Shown here piece by piece: positions 20,599 to 31,000 of a stretch of 64,000 nt of DNA (within the stretch, counting starts at the first letter, position 1; every line of letters begins with the position of its first letter). The stretch spans positions 930,001 through 994,000 of the forward strand of contig CP073217.1 in NCBI GenBank assembly GCA_020342235.1, given 5' to 3'. The stretch is from Saccharomycopsis phalli (lineage: Eukaryota > Ascomycota > Saccharomycetes > Ascoideales > Saccharomycopsidaceae). The notes beneath the pieces were generated by a model, which saw only the letters and a program-made list of their open reading frames with translations, was not told the DNA's origin and did not search any database. The position numbers and the translations under genes were made by a program.

Positions 20599-22398
20599 TC
20601 AATGTGCAGTTATCAGAGGATATAGTCTAGTAGAGCCTGTCGTGCTAGAGCTGTCGCTGGCTGGTTCCTTGGAACTCTTGATCGCACTCTCAATCCAGCG
20701 GCGCACTGCATCAACAAGTTCCTTGTGTCTCTTTAATTCGTCCACCTCGGTGGAATCTGTGTCCTTCACCTGCAAGTCGCCAAGCAACTCGCAGACGTCA
20801 TCCACCTCCTTGTTGTCTGACTCCAATTTGCTGGCGCGTTGGTTGACGCCAATGTCATAGCGTCTGACATTGTTGTACGAGAATCGCGACGCAACCTGCG
20901 GGTAGTGCATCATGTTGTTGCTGTTGGACAATGTAGGATACAACTGCCCGGCAACTGGCTGGGGCTCAGGGTGTGCTGCAGACGTCTTGTAGGACATTTG
21001 CTGGTCGATCGAGGATGACAACTGCTTGAAGAAGCGGTCGGCGTCCAACAAGTCGCTGGATTTAAGGTTTGTGGTATTGATTCCCCTACCGGACGTACTA
21101 TTGCTGCTGTTGTTACCGCCGTTGTAAATTGGCGGCAAGGAGTAGTCAGAGCTTCCTCCACGCAAATTGCCATCCAAAAAGTTCAATTTGGACGCCATCT
21201 CGGTGCTGTAGTTGGACGAGATCTTGGACCGCTTGATGTCATCGTAGAAGCCGCCAATCATTTCGCCCGTCTGCTTACGCTTCTTGTCGTTACCGTACGA
21301 GTAGTCGACCGGCAAGCTGCTGTACGAGCTGTACTCCTGCGGCTGGTTCATGTTTCTAATGCCGCCTTGGAAAAGGTAATTGTCAAACGAGTTGTTAAAC
21401 TCAAGCCCGTTGCTGCTACCATATCCCGTGTTCTGGTTCTGGTAGTAACTAGGGGTGCTTGTGCTTGCTGTGAACGCAGTGTTGTCGTCGGCATGGGTCT
21501 TCATGTGCTTCTTCAAGTCCTGTGGGCGCTTGAACTTCTTGCCGCAGCTCTGGCAGCCAAAAGGCTTTAATGGCACATGCACCCGCAAGTGCGACGTGAT
21601 GTGGTCCCGCTTGACCGTCTCCACCCGACAGGTGTCCCAGTGGCACACGAGATTCAAGTTCCGGTTACATTTGCGTCCGACATGGGCATCGCACAAGTGT
21701 GCATACAATAACTCAGCGGTATCAAACATTTTGCTACACGCGTCCCATTTGCAGGACAACGGGCCGTCTGTGCCTTTTTGTGTACCGTGAATCGACTTCA
21801 CCATTTGTGACGCCTCCGTCTGCTGCTGGATCAGCTGCGAGATTGATGGCAACAAGTTCACTGGCGGAAGCGTGGTCTTGGCTTGGAAATCAAATGGGTG
21901 CGCGAGCTTTCTGGTGTGGCTAAACGAGTCGCCAAAGAACTTGTCATTAGGCCCGTGGGTGGTGTCCAAGACTGGCATCAACGGCGCTGGAGCCAGGTTT
22001 CCGTTTGGGGCGTTGACGTCAGGAATCAACGAAGGATAGTTGACATGGGATGCGTAACCACCTTTGGAGGAGTTGGAGGAAACACTGGTTCTGTTACTGT
22101 GGTTCCGGCTGACCGGCAACTTTGGAGAAGAACCATTTGAACCAGCGGTAGAAACCGACGACACCGACTGAGGCGACACCGAGTTGGAATAGTAGGAGGA
22201 GTCGATGCTAGACTTGGACGAGTAGCCGCTTCCGCCCAAGTTTGTAGGGGTGGTGACGCCCTGGTTGTTATGGGCCATGGAGTTGTCAGTCTCTGGGTAG
22301 AAATCTGAGCGAGGAATTTCGTTTGGGTATTTGTAGCCCGTCTGTTTGTGTGCAGGAGGAGGTGCACCTGACGAGTAGTTGCTGGTTTTAATGTCCAT
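20599..22398 (-). CDS. RIM101: pH-response zinc-finger factor Rim101/PacC
   Basis: The 599-residue protein starts at ATG 22398; an open frame continues upstream for 67 codons but lacks an ATG. Three C2H2 fingers lie at about residues 216-302. The first two have the unusual PacC form ([10 protein letters not shown] and CHWDTC), then [18 protein letters not shown] links to the third finger with RPQDLKKH. The rest is Ser/Asn-rich. A C-terminal block near DDIKRSKI resembles the conserved Rim101 segment that follows the fingers. Family role: activated by Rim13 proteolysis at alkaline pH, binds CCAAGAA/GCCAAG and controls alkaline response and filamentation. The position of the fingers mid-protein is normal for the clade. 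Two CCAAGAA words lie in its own promoter. Confidence 0.88.
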   Translation of the reverse strand: MDIKTSNYSSGAPPPAHKQTGYKYPNEIPRSDFYPETDNSMAHNNQGVTTPTNLGGSGYSSKSSIDSSYYSNSVSPQSVSSVSTAGSNGSSPKLPVSRNHSNRTSVSSNSSKGGYASHVNYPSLIPDVNAPNGNLAPAPLMPVLDTTHGPNDKFFGDSFSHTRKLAHPFDFQAKTTLPPVNLLPSISQLIQQQTEASQMVKSIHGTQKGTDGPLSCKWDACSKMFDTAELLYAHLCDAHVGRKCNRNLNLVCHWDTCRVETVKRDHITSHLRVHVPLKPFGCQSCGKKFKRPQDLKKHMKTHADDNTAFTASTSTPSYYQNQNTGYGSSNGLEFNNSFDNYLFQGGIRNMNQPQEYSSYSSLPVDYSYGNDKKRKQTGEMIGGFYDDIKRSKISSNYSTEMASKLNFLDGNLRGGSSDYSLPPIYNGGNNSSNSTSGRGINTTNLKSSDLLDADRFFKQLSSSIDQQMSYKTSAAHPEPQPVAGQLYPTLSNSNNMMHYPQVASRFSYNNVRRYDIGVNQRASKLESDNKEVDDVCELLGDLQVKDTDSTEVDELKRHKELVDAVRRWIESAIKSSKEPASDSSSTTGSTRLYPLITAH

Positions 22399-23098
22399 GG
22401 TATATGAAATATGTGGGTGGGGAAAAAAACGGAAATCCTCCAAAATATATAAGAAAAATGGGAGCACAGCTCCAAAACTACCAATGTGGCAACAATTTCG
22501 AGTGCCAAGAACCACCTTGCCTGAAAGAATGAGGCCAAAGATCACTGCCGGGTACTGCGCAAAAATGGGGTTACGGGTGTAAGGCTTAATACTGTACACA
22601 GAGGATGTTATAAGCTCACCATGATGACGGTTACGTTGGGGTTTCTACGGGATGTTTCTACCGGTTGTTTTGCAGTTCTTGGACCCCTTAGCTCAAGGTG
22701 ACAGGATTTATGATCCCGGCAACTAGTGGACATTCCAAGAAAATTTTGCCGCTATTTGGGGATAAGTGCATATTACCCGGCGGTTAATATATCACGTGTA
22801 AACCTTGATTGTATGGAATGCTGCACAGCCCACATGCACTAATTACCCGCGCATCCCCACACCCGTAAAGACAAACGAAAAAGAAACGACTAGACGGTGC
22901 TGAGTGCGTGTAGCAGGGGCGAAGCAGAGTGCGTATAGTAGGTGCAAAGCAGAGTGCTCTTAGAACATACTTGTGCCGGCAGAGCTCATACCCGGTACAG
23001 GGCTCGTGGCAGAAATTCATATCGCCCGCGCTCATAGCCAGTACAGGGCTCGTGACCTGCCATGCCATGATATTTCTCAATCATAGACACGTTGTCCA
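22399..23098. promoter_or_regulatory. RIM101/OST5 divergent promoter with two CCAAGAA sites and direct repeats
   Basis: CCAAGAA, the Rim101 recognition word known from Candida, occurs at 22505-22511 and 22735-22741 on the + strand. Two sets of direct repeats follow: GCAGAGTGCGTRTAG-type units of about 25 bp at 22896-22960, and GCTCATAnCCnGTACAGGGCTCGTG at about 22983-23008 and 23030-23055. Rim101 autoregulation is an inference. Confidence 0.45.
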
Positions 23099-23425
23099 AT
23101 GTCATCTTACGGAGCTTTGTCCAAGGAATTTGAAAACGCAGTAGTTTACTCGTCGGGAGTACCTAGCTCCAACTACTCGTTTCTTGCCATTGTTCTCCTT
23201 AGCATATCTGTGTTTTTCATTTTTCTCAATTTCTTGATTCCAAAAGCCCTGACTTCGACTACAAAGGCATTGATCCACAACGTCCAGTATGTGGTGTATA
23301 GTTTAATTGCCAGTTTGACATTTGGGTAAGTAGTGCACGAGTCTTGTCTCGTGATTTGGTTACAAGTAACTAACATTAGCGTGGGCGTGGTCTATCTATC
23401 AAACTCAGTGGGAGTGTATGCTTAG
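23099..23425 (+). CDS. OST5: Oligosaccharyltransferase subunit Ost5 (TMEM258 family), one intron
   Basis: Exon 1 is 23099-23325 and exon 2 is 23380-23425, joined over a 54-bp intron with GTAAGT donor, CTAAC branch site and TAG acceptor. The product is 90 residues. It has an N-terminal SKEF motif, a first membrane segment (about 27-48), and a second that runs across the splice junction (SLIASLTFG joined to VGVVYLSNSVGVYA). The ending SNSVGVYA parallels SNSFGVYV of yeast Ost5 and VGIYV of TMEM258. Without splicing the frame stops in the middle of the second membrane segment. Family role: a small two-TM ER subunit tied to Ost1 in oligosaccharyltransferase. The size (Ost5 is 86) and both membrane segments fit. 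Confidence 0.87.
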
Positions 23426-23593
23426 TAAATTAGTGGAGTCTATGTAAATCAGTGGAGTATATGCTTAGTACAAGATGATGTAATATACAGTTTATTTTAT
23501 CGTTCGTAATGTAATTAAAGAGGCAGGGTATCATGCAACAGCAGTGCTCAGTGGCACGCTCTATATATTAGGGTTCATCCGCCAATGCTTCTT
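23426..23593. repeat. Short duplicated copies of the OST5 3' end
   Basis: The last codons of OST5 (TCAGTGGGAGTGTATGCTTAG, 23405-23425; written as TCAGTGGGAGTG plus TATGCTTAG) recur just downstream as TCAGTGGAGTATATGCTTAG (about 23449-23468). A partial copy lies between them. The spacer separates the convergent OST5 and WSC genes. Confidence 0.6.
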
Positions 23594-24868
23594 CTAATCA
23601 TTGTCCTTGTTACTCGTCTTGGAAATAAAACTGCGAAGCCCCAAGTCCGGGTTCGCCACACGCAAAAACTTCCTCGAGTAGTCGTACTCATCGCTGATAG
23701 ACTTTTTGCTCTCGTTTTCCACGCCCAAGTTGTTGTAAAACATCCGCCCAGGGTCCAACCGCTGGTCGACCTCCCCGCCAAACGGCACGGGTATTATCGT
23801 GTCGGTGTCAGAGATGAACCGCGAGTTCTTCTCGTTCATTGGTGAGTTCATGAGGGTCGAGTCGTTGACTGACCCGGCCGTGCCGGTGAGGATCCCACTG
23901 TGATTGGCTGACGAGAAGTTGTTGTTGACGTACATCCGCCGTAGGTACACAAAGATCGCAAGGGCGACCAGGATGAGAACCACAAGGCCGACTGACGCAA
24001 ACGTGCCTGCGACCTTCCCCGGAGAGTCCCAAAAGGACTTTCCTTGTGGACTTGGCGCGGCAGTGTTTGACGCACCACCTGATGCGCTATGCAGCGAAGA
24101 CGACGGATGCAGGCCGCTGGAAGCCGCCGTCTGCTGAGCGGCACCGGCGCCGCCACTGGTGGCGGAACTGCTGACCGAGCTCAACACCACCGACGTCGAC
24201 ACCCCTGCGGAGCTGTCCAAGATGGTTGACGTTCTCCGGACGGTTGTTTCCTGGATCGTCGATCCGGACCGAGTCACCAAGATCACCGAGGTTTGTGTCA
24301 GAATCCGCGCGCTGCTGACTTGCGTCAGAGTGACAAGCACAGTGGTATCATCAGGTGATGATGTGCTGGAGGACGTGTCTGTGGACAGAGACAGCGTGGA
24401 CGACGACGCTGACGTGTCTGTGGACAGGGGGGACGACGACGAGTCTGACGTGTCTGTGGACGACGAGTCTGACGTGTCTGTGGACAGCGAATCGCTGGAA
24501 GACGATGCCGTTGACGACGCAGAAGAAGAGCCTTGAGTGCCGCTAGGGGTTCCAATCTGGATATACCCAAAGAAGCCGTTCCCAGCACAACTTTCCGGCC
24601 CAAATCCCGGGCACATCGCTGAGCATTTGCTGCCATCTGCCGAGGATCCGGGCGCAAAGTTTGAGCAGAAGCAGTCGTGTCCCGAGACGATTGCATAGGC
24701 AAAGTTTTTACCTTTGCAATTGTCGATACACAAGCCATTCAGCTGGAACTCGCTTTGCATGGAAGTGACGCCGGTGTTTTGATTAGAACAAATGGCTATT
24801 GAGGCGCCTGAAGCAGCCGCGGTCCATAGCAAGAGAAGCAACAGCGTTGCAAGGATATTTGCAAACAT
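23594..24868 (-). CDS. WSC-domain cell-wall stress sensor (Slg1/Wsc family)
   Basis: The 424-residue protein has a signal peptide (ATG at 24868, then a Leu-rich core). A WSC domain at about residues 23-103 has the expected Cys pattern (CxDxCxGKxFAYA, DCFCS, CPGFGPESC). A Ser/Thr-rich rod follows, then one membrane segment (VLILVALAIFVYLRR at its centre) and a cytosolic tail of about 100 residues with Ser-rich stretches and a conserved-looking C-terminus. Family role: plasma-membrane mechanosensors that signal through Rom2-Rho1-Pkc1. The rod contains degenerate STDTSDSS repeats in which CTG codons (24386, 24392, 24425, 24485) stand where sister units have Ser codons, so they are read as Ser here. 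The exact Wsc paralogue is not assigned. Confidence 0.88.
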   Translation of the reverse strand: MFANILATLLLLLLWTAAASGASIAICSNQNTGVTSMQSEFQLNGLCIDNCKGKNFAYAIVSGHDCFCSNFAPGSSADGSKCSAMCPGFGPESCAGNGFFGYIQIGTPSGTQGSSSASSTASSSSDSLSTDTSDSSSTDTSDSSSSPLSTDTSASSSTLSLSTDTSSSTSSPDDTTVLVTLTQVSSARILTQTSVILVTRSGSTIQETTVRRTSTILDSSAGVSTSVVLSSVSSSATSGGAGAAQQTAASSGLHPSSSLHSASGGASNTAAPSPQGKSFWDSPGKVAGTFASVGLVVLILVALAIFVYLRRMYVNNNFSSANHSGILTGTAGSVNDSTLMNSPMNEKNSRFISDTDTIIPVPFGGEVDQRLDPGRMFYNNLGVENESKKSISDEYDYSRKFLRVANPDLGLRSFISKTSNKDND

Positions 24869-25397
24869 GGTGGTGGACAAAGTTTGTGCAAAACACTCTA
24901 TAATTAGAATTGAAAACAAGCTAGCGCGACTCTCTCACACCCCCTATAAAAATGAGGACTAGACAGCGAATCACGAAATGGCGACGCTCAAGAGAAGAGA
25001 AAAAACGGGGAAATAAAACACCCAATGTAAAAGAACGGGAAAAGTTTGTAGCCAATGCTTGTGTCTGGATTGAGAAAATCCTAGTACACAATTTTACAAA
25101 AGCAAACCCAACACCTGCCAAATTGGACAACTTGGCGCCGCGGGCACATAACCAGCACCGGAGATTGTGCCAGTTGTTACTCGCCCCTTTGACAACATGT
25201 TACCAGCCGGATTTCACGTTACGCGCGACATGTTATTGTAGTTTCAAGACATGCGCAACTTGTCACTTGTTTCAAACGATAAATTTTTATCAATGTGAAT
25301 TCATTAATTATTAATCAAAACTAGAAAATCAATTACAAAAAAAAATACAAAAACACCATCCAGTCACGTAAACCTGTATCAAACAAGAATTGACCCA
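24869..25397. other. WSC gene promoter region
   Basis: A 529-bp gap between two minus-strand genes, AT-rich toward 25300-25350 (3' end of the CRP1-like gene). I see no gene or structured element. Confidence 0.4.
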
Positions 25398-27092
25398 TTA
25401 GAAGATACTCTTCAACTTTGCAAACACCTGCGAACGTCTCTTCTCGTGCTTCACCAACTTCTCCTCAATGGTCTTGGCCATGTTCTTTTCCTCTGTAGCA
25501 GTAGCCTCCTCGATTGGCGCAACCTTGGCGTCTTTAATCTCCTCAGCAGCAGCAGCTCCAGTCTCCTCAGCCACTTCTGGCTTCTCCTCCTTGGCCATGG
25601 AAACTTCCTCCTTGGCCTCGGCCTCAGCCTCAGCAGCTGGGTCCAATGTCACTGGAGTCTCCTCATTGGCAACAGTGTCCTCAACCTTCTTGACTTCCTT
25701 CACCTTTGGCGCGCCCTTCTCCTTGTGAGTCACGTGGGATCCGGCGCCGAAAAGCGAGAGCCGCTTCTTGGCCTTTTTGAAGAGATCTTCCTTCTGCTTC
25801 TTTGCGTCCTTCTTGGCGTCCTCCACTGGTGCCTCAGCTGGAGTCTCAACGGCACCGGCAACTGGCTCAGCCTCCTTGACTGGTTCAGGCTCCATGGTTG
25901 GCGCAACCTCCTTGGTAGTCTCCATTTCTTCTTTGGCGACTTCTGGTACAGCCGCTGGTTCCTCGCTAACGACATCCTTGATCTCAGCAACTGGCTCTTC
26001 AACTGGAGCAACTTCTTCGGTCTTGGCGACAACTGACTCCTCCGCAGCGACTTCCTCGGTTTTGGCCTCCTCGGTCTCCATAGTGTCCTTTTTGGACTCC
26101 TCGGTCTCGACGGTCTCCTTCTTGGTCTCCTTCTTGTCCTCCTCCTTCTTGACGTCCTTGACGCCAAACACAGAGATTCTTCGCTTGATGTTGGCCAACT
26201 TGCCCTTGGCGTCAATCTTGTGCTCGGCCTTGGCCTCAGTCTTGTGTTCGGCCTTTTCTTCAGCTGGAGCAGCCTCGGTCTCTTCCTTGGCCTCGGTAAC
26301 CTCCTTAGCCTCAGACTCGGCCTTTTTCTTCTCAAGCTTCTCTCTGGCCTCCTTCTTGGCCTGTTCGGCCTTCTCCTTGGCCTCCTTCTTCACCTGCTCG
26401 GCCTTTTCTTTGGCTTCCTTCTTTGCCTTTTCAGCCTTTTCCTTGGCTTCCTTCTTGGCCTGTTCGGCCTTTTCCTTGGCCTCCTTCTTGGCTTGCTCAG
26501 CGGCAGCCTTCTTCTCGGCCTTCTCCTTGTGGGCTTTCTCCTTAGCCTCCTTCTTTGCCTTGTCAGCAGCAGCCTTCTTCTCGGCCTTTTCCTTCTCGGC
26601 CTTTTCCTTGGCTTCCTTCTTGGCTTGCTCAGCAGCAGCCTTCTTCTCAGCCTTTTCAGCCTTTTCAGCGGCAGCCTTGTCAGCAGCTACTTGTTTCTCA
26701 TCGACAGCAGCATCAGCCTGCTCAACAGCCTCCTTTGGAGTCTCGGCGGCTTCTTCCTTGACCTCCTTGGCTGGCTCAGTGGCAGCAATTAAGCCACCAG
26801 CTTCTGGAATGGCAGTGCCCTCCTTGGCGTCAGTAAAGAGATCGTCTTTTGTGTATACGTTATTGACGTTACCCTTGTCGTCGGTGTCCTTGGCGTGCTT
26901 GTCGCTAATCGCCCACTCGCCGTCTACAACGTACTTGAAGAAGTTTTTAGCGCCGCTGTCCTTGACTGGGACGGTCAAGGCAAACGAGCCGTCAGCCTGT
27001 TTCACCAACGGAAGACTCTTGGTCCACTCGTCAAAAGTACCAGTGACAATCACTTCTTTAGGTCCTGCAGGCCACTCAAATGTGTAACTCAT
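25398..27092 (-). CDS. CRP1: Crp1/Mdg1-like protein with AMPK-type glycogen-binding domain and long charged repeats
   Basis: The 564-residue protein starts at ATG 27092. The first 80 residues form an AMPK1-type carbohydrate-binding fold (SYTFEWPAGPKEVIVTGTFDEW, quoted as SYTFEWPAG and VTGTFDEW; FFKYVVDGEW; NNVY). This is the hallmark of yeast Crp1 and Mdg1. About residues 135-300 are Lys/Ala/Glu helical repeats of the KEKAEKAKKEA type, a probable single long alpha-helix. The rest is acidic and Ala/Glu/Val-rich. Two short basic motifs (KRRISVFGVK, KKRLSLFGAG) and a third (KRRSQVFAKLKSIF) at the C-terminus look like one repeated phosphosite element. Family role: Crp1 binds cruciform DNA in vitro and Mdg1 acts in pheromone signalling; the in vivo role is uncertain. 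The opposite strand is also open because of composition only. Confidence 0.8.
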   Translation of the reverse strand: MSYTFEWPAGPKEVIVTGTFDEWTKSLPLVKQADGSFALTVPVKDSGAKNFFKYVVDGEWAISDKHAKDTDDKGNVNNVYTKDDLFTDAKEGTAIPEAGGLIAATEPAKEVKEEAAETPKEAVEQADAAVDEKQVAADKAAAEKAEKAEKKAAAEQAKKEAKEKAEKEKAEKKAAADKAKKEAKEKAHKEKAEKKAAAEQAKKEAKEKAEQAKKEAKEKAEKAKKEAKEKAEQVKKEAKEKAEQAKKEAREKLEKKKAESEAKEVTEAKEETEAAPAEEKAEHKTEAKAEHKIDAKGKLANIKRRISVFGVKDVKKEEDKKETKKETVETEESKKDTMETEEAKTEEVAAEESVVAKTEEVAPVEEPVAEIKDVVSEEPAAVPEVAKEEMETTKEVAPTMEPEPVKEAEPVAGAVETPAEAPVEDAKKDAKKQKEDLFKKAKKRLSLFGAGSHVTHKEKGAPKVKEVKKVEDTVANEETPVTLDPAAEAEAEAKEEVSMAKEEKPEVAEETGAAAAEEIKDAKVAPIEEATATEEKNMAKTIEEKLVKHEKRRSQVFAKLKSIF

Positions 27093-28046
27093 GTTTGGTA
27101 TCAATGTGTGGGTAAGTTGCAATTGAGGAAAAATATCCAAAAATTAAAACGGGATTTCACAGCGTATTTATAGTCGCATACTAACTTTAACTAGTGTCCT
27201 CAGATCCTGGGTGGGTTGTCTTTTTTTTTTTTTTTTAGGACTTCAAAAGGATGATACTTCAAACTCGCCGCATTGCAGGCATGTACGCCATAATACAGCA
27301 ACTAAAACACACTTATCTTCCTAGACACGTTGAAGAGGCTGCTAGAGCACCAGTGCTCGCATTATTAGATATTCCGCCGCCTGCAAGTGGAGAGTTTGCA
27401 GGCTTTGCGAGCTTGCCCTGGGATCCTATATTGCCCACTCGGGCGCCCGGGCTAATTGCGATCCAGAGCTGTGCCTTGTTCTTTCTTTTTCAGTCACACA
27501 ATTACCGGGTCATTATCCAATTGTGCCATGACGCCTGAATATGGATAGCAGTGTGCCTCGTGGTACACACAAAAACACAACACAAAAACACACAAAAACA
27601 CACAAACACGCTCCACCAGGCACTTGTCGCTCCCGAGCTGCGCCTGTCGTCACCCCCCAGGCCCTCTTGCCTGGCAGTCTCCATAGAAATGGATAAAAAT
27701 TTTGTCGCTTTTGAGTTTGCAGGTCATGCAAGGCGCGGTGCGCGGCCCCGCAGCACTAGTTGCCAGGTATTTCCCAACTGGGCTAGTTCTAATTATACTT
27801 ACTACGAGAACGGTTGCCTGCATAAGATTCTGCCTGGCACTATTTGTGTACTACGTGGCGCCATAAATGTGGATATTCAATTAGCAAACCAAACACCAGG
27901 CATCTGGTCATTAATTCTACTATATAGCACTCTTGCAAATCACGCACACCCCCCTCCCTCGCCAGCACGTACCGTCCTCTCCATCTTGCAGTTTCTCCAC
28001 CTCCCCCAGTCACGCCTATGGTCACGTGCGAATCCATATCTGTGGA
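27093..28046. other. Gene-free 0.95 kb interval with simple sequence
   Basis: It holds a T16 run near 27221, an ACAAAAACAC repeat at about 27568-27620 and a C/T-rich patch near 27950. A 95-codon ATG frame (27251-27538) has no recognisable features and is not called. The CRP1 promoter and NCR1 3' end should both lie here. Confidence 0.4.
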
Positions 28047-31000
28047 TCAGGTCTCAGCGTCTCCGCCAATTTCCGAGAAGCGCAATCGTCCTGCAAGATC
28101 GTCGGAGACGACACTGGACTTTGACGAATATACGTAGTATCGCCCGCCGAACATCGACAACAAGATCGGAAGCAACACCAAACTGTGCAACGTGGCAATC
28201 ACCACGAGCGCAAACCACATCCGGAAGTAGTACAACTCAAAGATCTTTGACCGCGTAAACGCCAACACCGTCACGCCAATAAGCTTGGTCATGGCGATTC
28301 CTCCAAACACAGAGCCGCCGACACCTGTCAATGCGTTGAATGCGCGTTGGATTCGGGAGCCCATTGTGCGGTTATCTCGGTACTCAAACCGGTCAATCAC
28401 GGTAAATGCCTTGGCGACATGGGCGCAAAACTCCATACCAATGCCGACGATGATGACCAAATTCACCAAACTGACGGCATTCAACGACACACCCCACATT
28501 GCCATCACACCCGCGACGTTTACCACCACCGACACCACCGTGATGGTTAGGATCCCTGCGGTGTGAAGCGAGCCGAGGAGGAACCATGAGAGGCAGAATA
28601 TGGCTCCGACGGCGGTTCCAATGAGCGACAATGTCAACGCGATGATCGACTCGTACTGCACAAAGAAGATGTAAAACGGCGAGTACGCAAACACCTCGCC
28701 CTGTTGAGCAAACACGTAGTCATTGACACTCGCGGTGATGCGTCGCGACTGGTGGTACGCGTTGATCAACTCCTTTTGCGAGCGGAGCGGCGCGTGCGAC
28801 GCGCGAAATACCGAGGAAACAATCTCGCCATTCTCCACCGACACTGACGTCTTGTATGGCGCCTTTCCGCCAAGCGGACATGGGTCGCTGGGCGCGTTTA
28901 TCCACACGTCAAAGAACCGCATAAACTCCTCATTCTCGGGGAAATCGCTCATGAACGTGTCCCAGTGGCGATGCGCGTAGCACGACTCGCACATCCGCGG
29001 CGAGCCGTACCGCGGACACGTCTCGTTGGTGTTCTTCCGCACGCGACAGCACTCATCCAAGTCCGGGTTGAGCCAGAGAAACATGTCGTCGATCCACGAC
29101 GCCGCCGGCTCGATTAGCGTCGACTGCTCGGGCCGCTTGCGCTCCTGCTCGATCACATTGGCGAGCGAATACTCGCTGCACGTGCTGAACCTGCCGCAGA
29201 GTTTCTGCTGGTTCTCCCGCTTGGTGACGTCAAGGTCCTTGACCACAAAGTACACGGGCGCGCCGACGTTCAAATACGCGTAGATGTCGCTGAAGTACGG
29301 CACGAGGTACGAGTCGGACGGCACCGCGAGCCGCTGGTCGAGTCCGAGCTGGATCTTGGGGAGAAGCGCGAGCGACGCGCCGAACCACGCGACGAAGCCG
29401 GCCAAAAGCGCGTGTTTTACGTGTTTGCGCAACACCACCGGCGCGTAGTACCGGCGGAGGAACTTGGTGAATATCGACTGTCTGACTTCCCCGTCGCCCG
29501 TCACAAGGTACGCGCCCAAGAGGCGGCTGCTCTCCTGGCTTTCAAAGTGGGTCGTGGAGATTGCCGACGCCTTGACGGTGTGGAACGGCCAGATGTCGAG
29601 CCGGCGCTGCTGGATTCGGCGCTGGTCGAGGGCAAAGCACGACACGAGCACCGTCAACTGGAGCGACGCGTTGATAAACACCGCCAAGCACGAGTACATG
29701 GCAAAGTTGCGAACCGCAGGCATGCCGACGGAGATGCCGAGCGAGAACGTCACGACCTGGGTCGTGGCGGAAAGCGCGATGCTGGGCGCGACGCGTCCGA
29801 CGGCACGCGATATGCGCTCAGGCACCGACTCGTTGGGGTAGGAGCCGTTAATATGCTCGAGCTCATGGGTGAGGAGAAAGATGTTGTCGACGCCGACGGC
29901 GAGAATCAAAAACGGAATCACCTCGGCGATGATGAGCGTGGATTTCACCCCAAGGAGCGCGAAAAACCCGACGGACGTCGACACAGACACGATGACGATG
30001 GCAATCCCCGCGACGCCAATGGATATTTTCGTGGTGACGAAGCTGCTCGGGTCCGAGAAGCTCGGCAACGTGTTGCTGAGCGCAAGCGACGCGTACACGA
30101 GCATCATGAGGTACGAGAGCACCACGATGCGGACGTCGCTGTTGGTCGACCGGTTGAGTTCCTCCTCCAAGGATATTTCCGTGCTGAAACTGAGCCGGAG
30201 GCCGCGTGCCGCGGCTTGTGCTTGGAGGCTCTGGAGATGCGTCTTCAACTGCTGTTCCCAACGCGACGCGGCGGCCACGCGGTCCGATGTGCGGCTGTTG
30301 TCGTTGTTGACGAGCAACGTGACCACCAACGCCTCTGACGTCATGATGTCGTCGCCAGAGTATCCCCCAAAGAGAAGCTCCTTCTTGAGCGGCTGCTGGA
30401 ACTCCGGAAGACAGTTCACGGGGCTCTCGGCACAGTCTTGGAGCTGCGACCTCCATGTGGCTGGGTCTAGACGGCCAATGTCCCCGTGGAAGTACTGGGT
30501 GAACGACTCAATGACACACGCGTCGCCCGTTGGATTGAAGCAAATGTCCTGGTATCCGACGGATGTGCCGCTGGCATTTGCCTGGAGCGCGATCATCTGG
30601 GCTTCCTGGTCAAACCACCATGCCACGGTATCGTAGCTGAGCACCGGCCCGCTTTCGTTGACGAGAAAGAGCTGCTCGGTGCGGTAGAACGGCCCAAAGT
30701 GCTGGTCAAAGTACTGTTTCTGGTGGAACGCTGCCAGGCTGGGTGACACCCAGAGGTTCACCGGATCGGTTTCCCACTGCAAAAACACACAGCAGTATGA
30801 CACGGCGCCGCAAATGAGTAGGCTGCTGGCTATGACAAGCTTCGGGTACCACGCGCAGTAAAACGCCAACTTGCCAAACCACTGTTCCAAGATGCCATTG
30901 ACAATGTACACCTGTTTGGTGTGCACAAGCCCACGCGACAACACGCTCGAATCGTCCGACAACGTCCGGAACGACGCGTCGTCCACCACAGGGTCGCTGG

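Noticed and set aside
22399-22599. 67-codon in-frame N-terminal extension of RIM101
   Set aside because: It has no ATG, contains hydrophobic low-quality sequence and lies in the promoter; the ATG at 22398 is preferred.
25768-27087. 439-codon open frame on the + strand opposite the CRP1-like gene
   Set aside because: It mirrors the Lys/Ala/Glu codons of the real gene, giving Ser/Ala/Phe/Leu runs; it is an effect of composition.
27251-27538. 95-codon ATG frame downstream of a T-tract
   Set aside because: No hydrophobic, charged or domain pattern supports it, and nothing homologous is recognised.
29412-30338. 308-codon + strand frame inside NCR1
   Set aside because: It is antisense to well-conserved NPC1 sequence, with Arg/His/Asp-rich composition typical of shadow frames in GC-richer genes.
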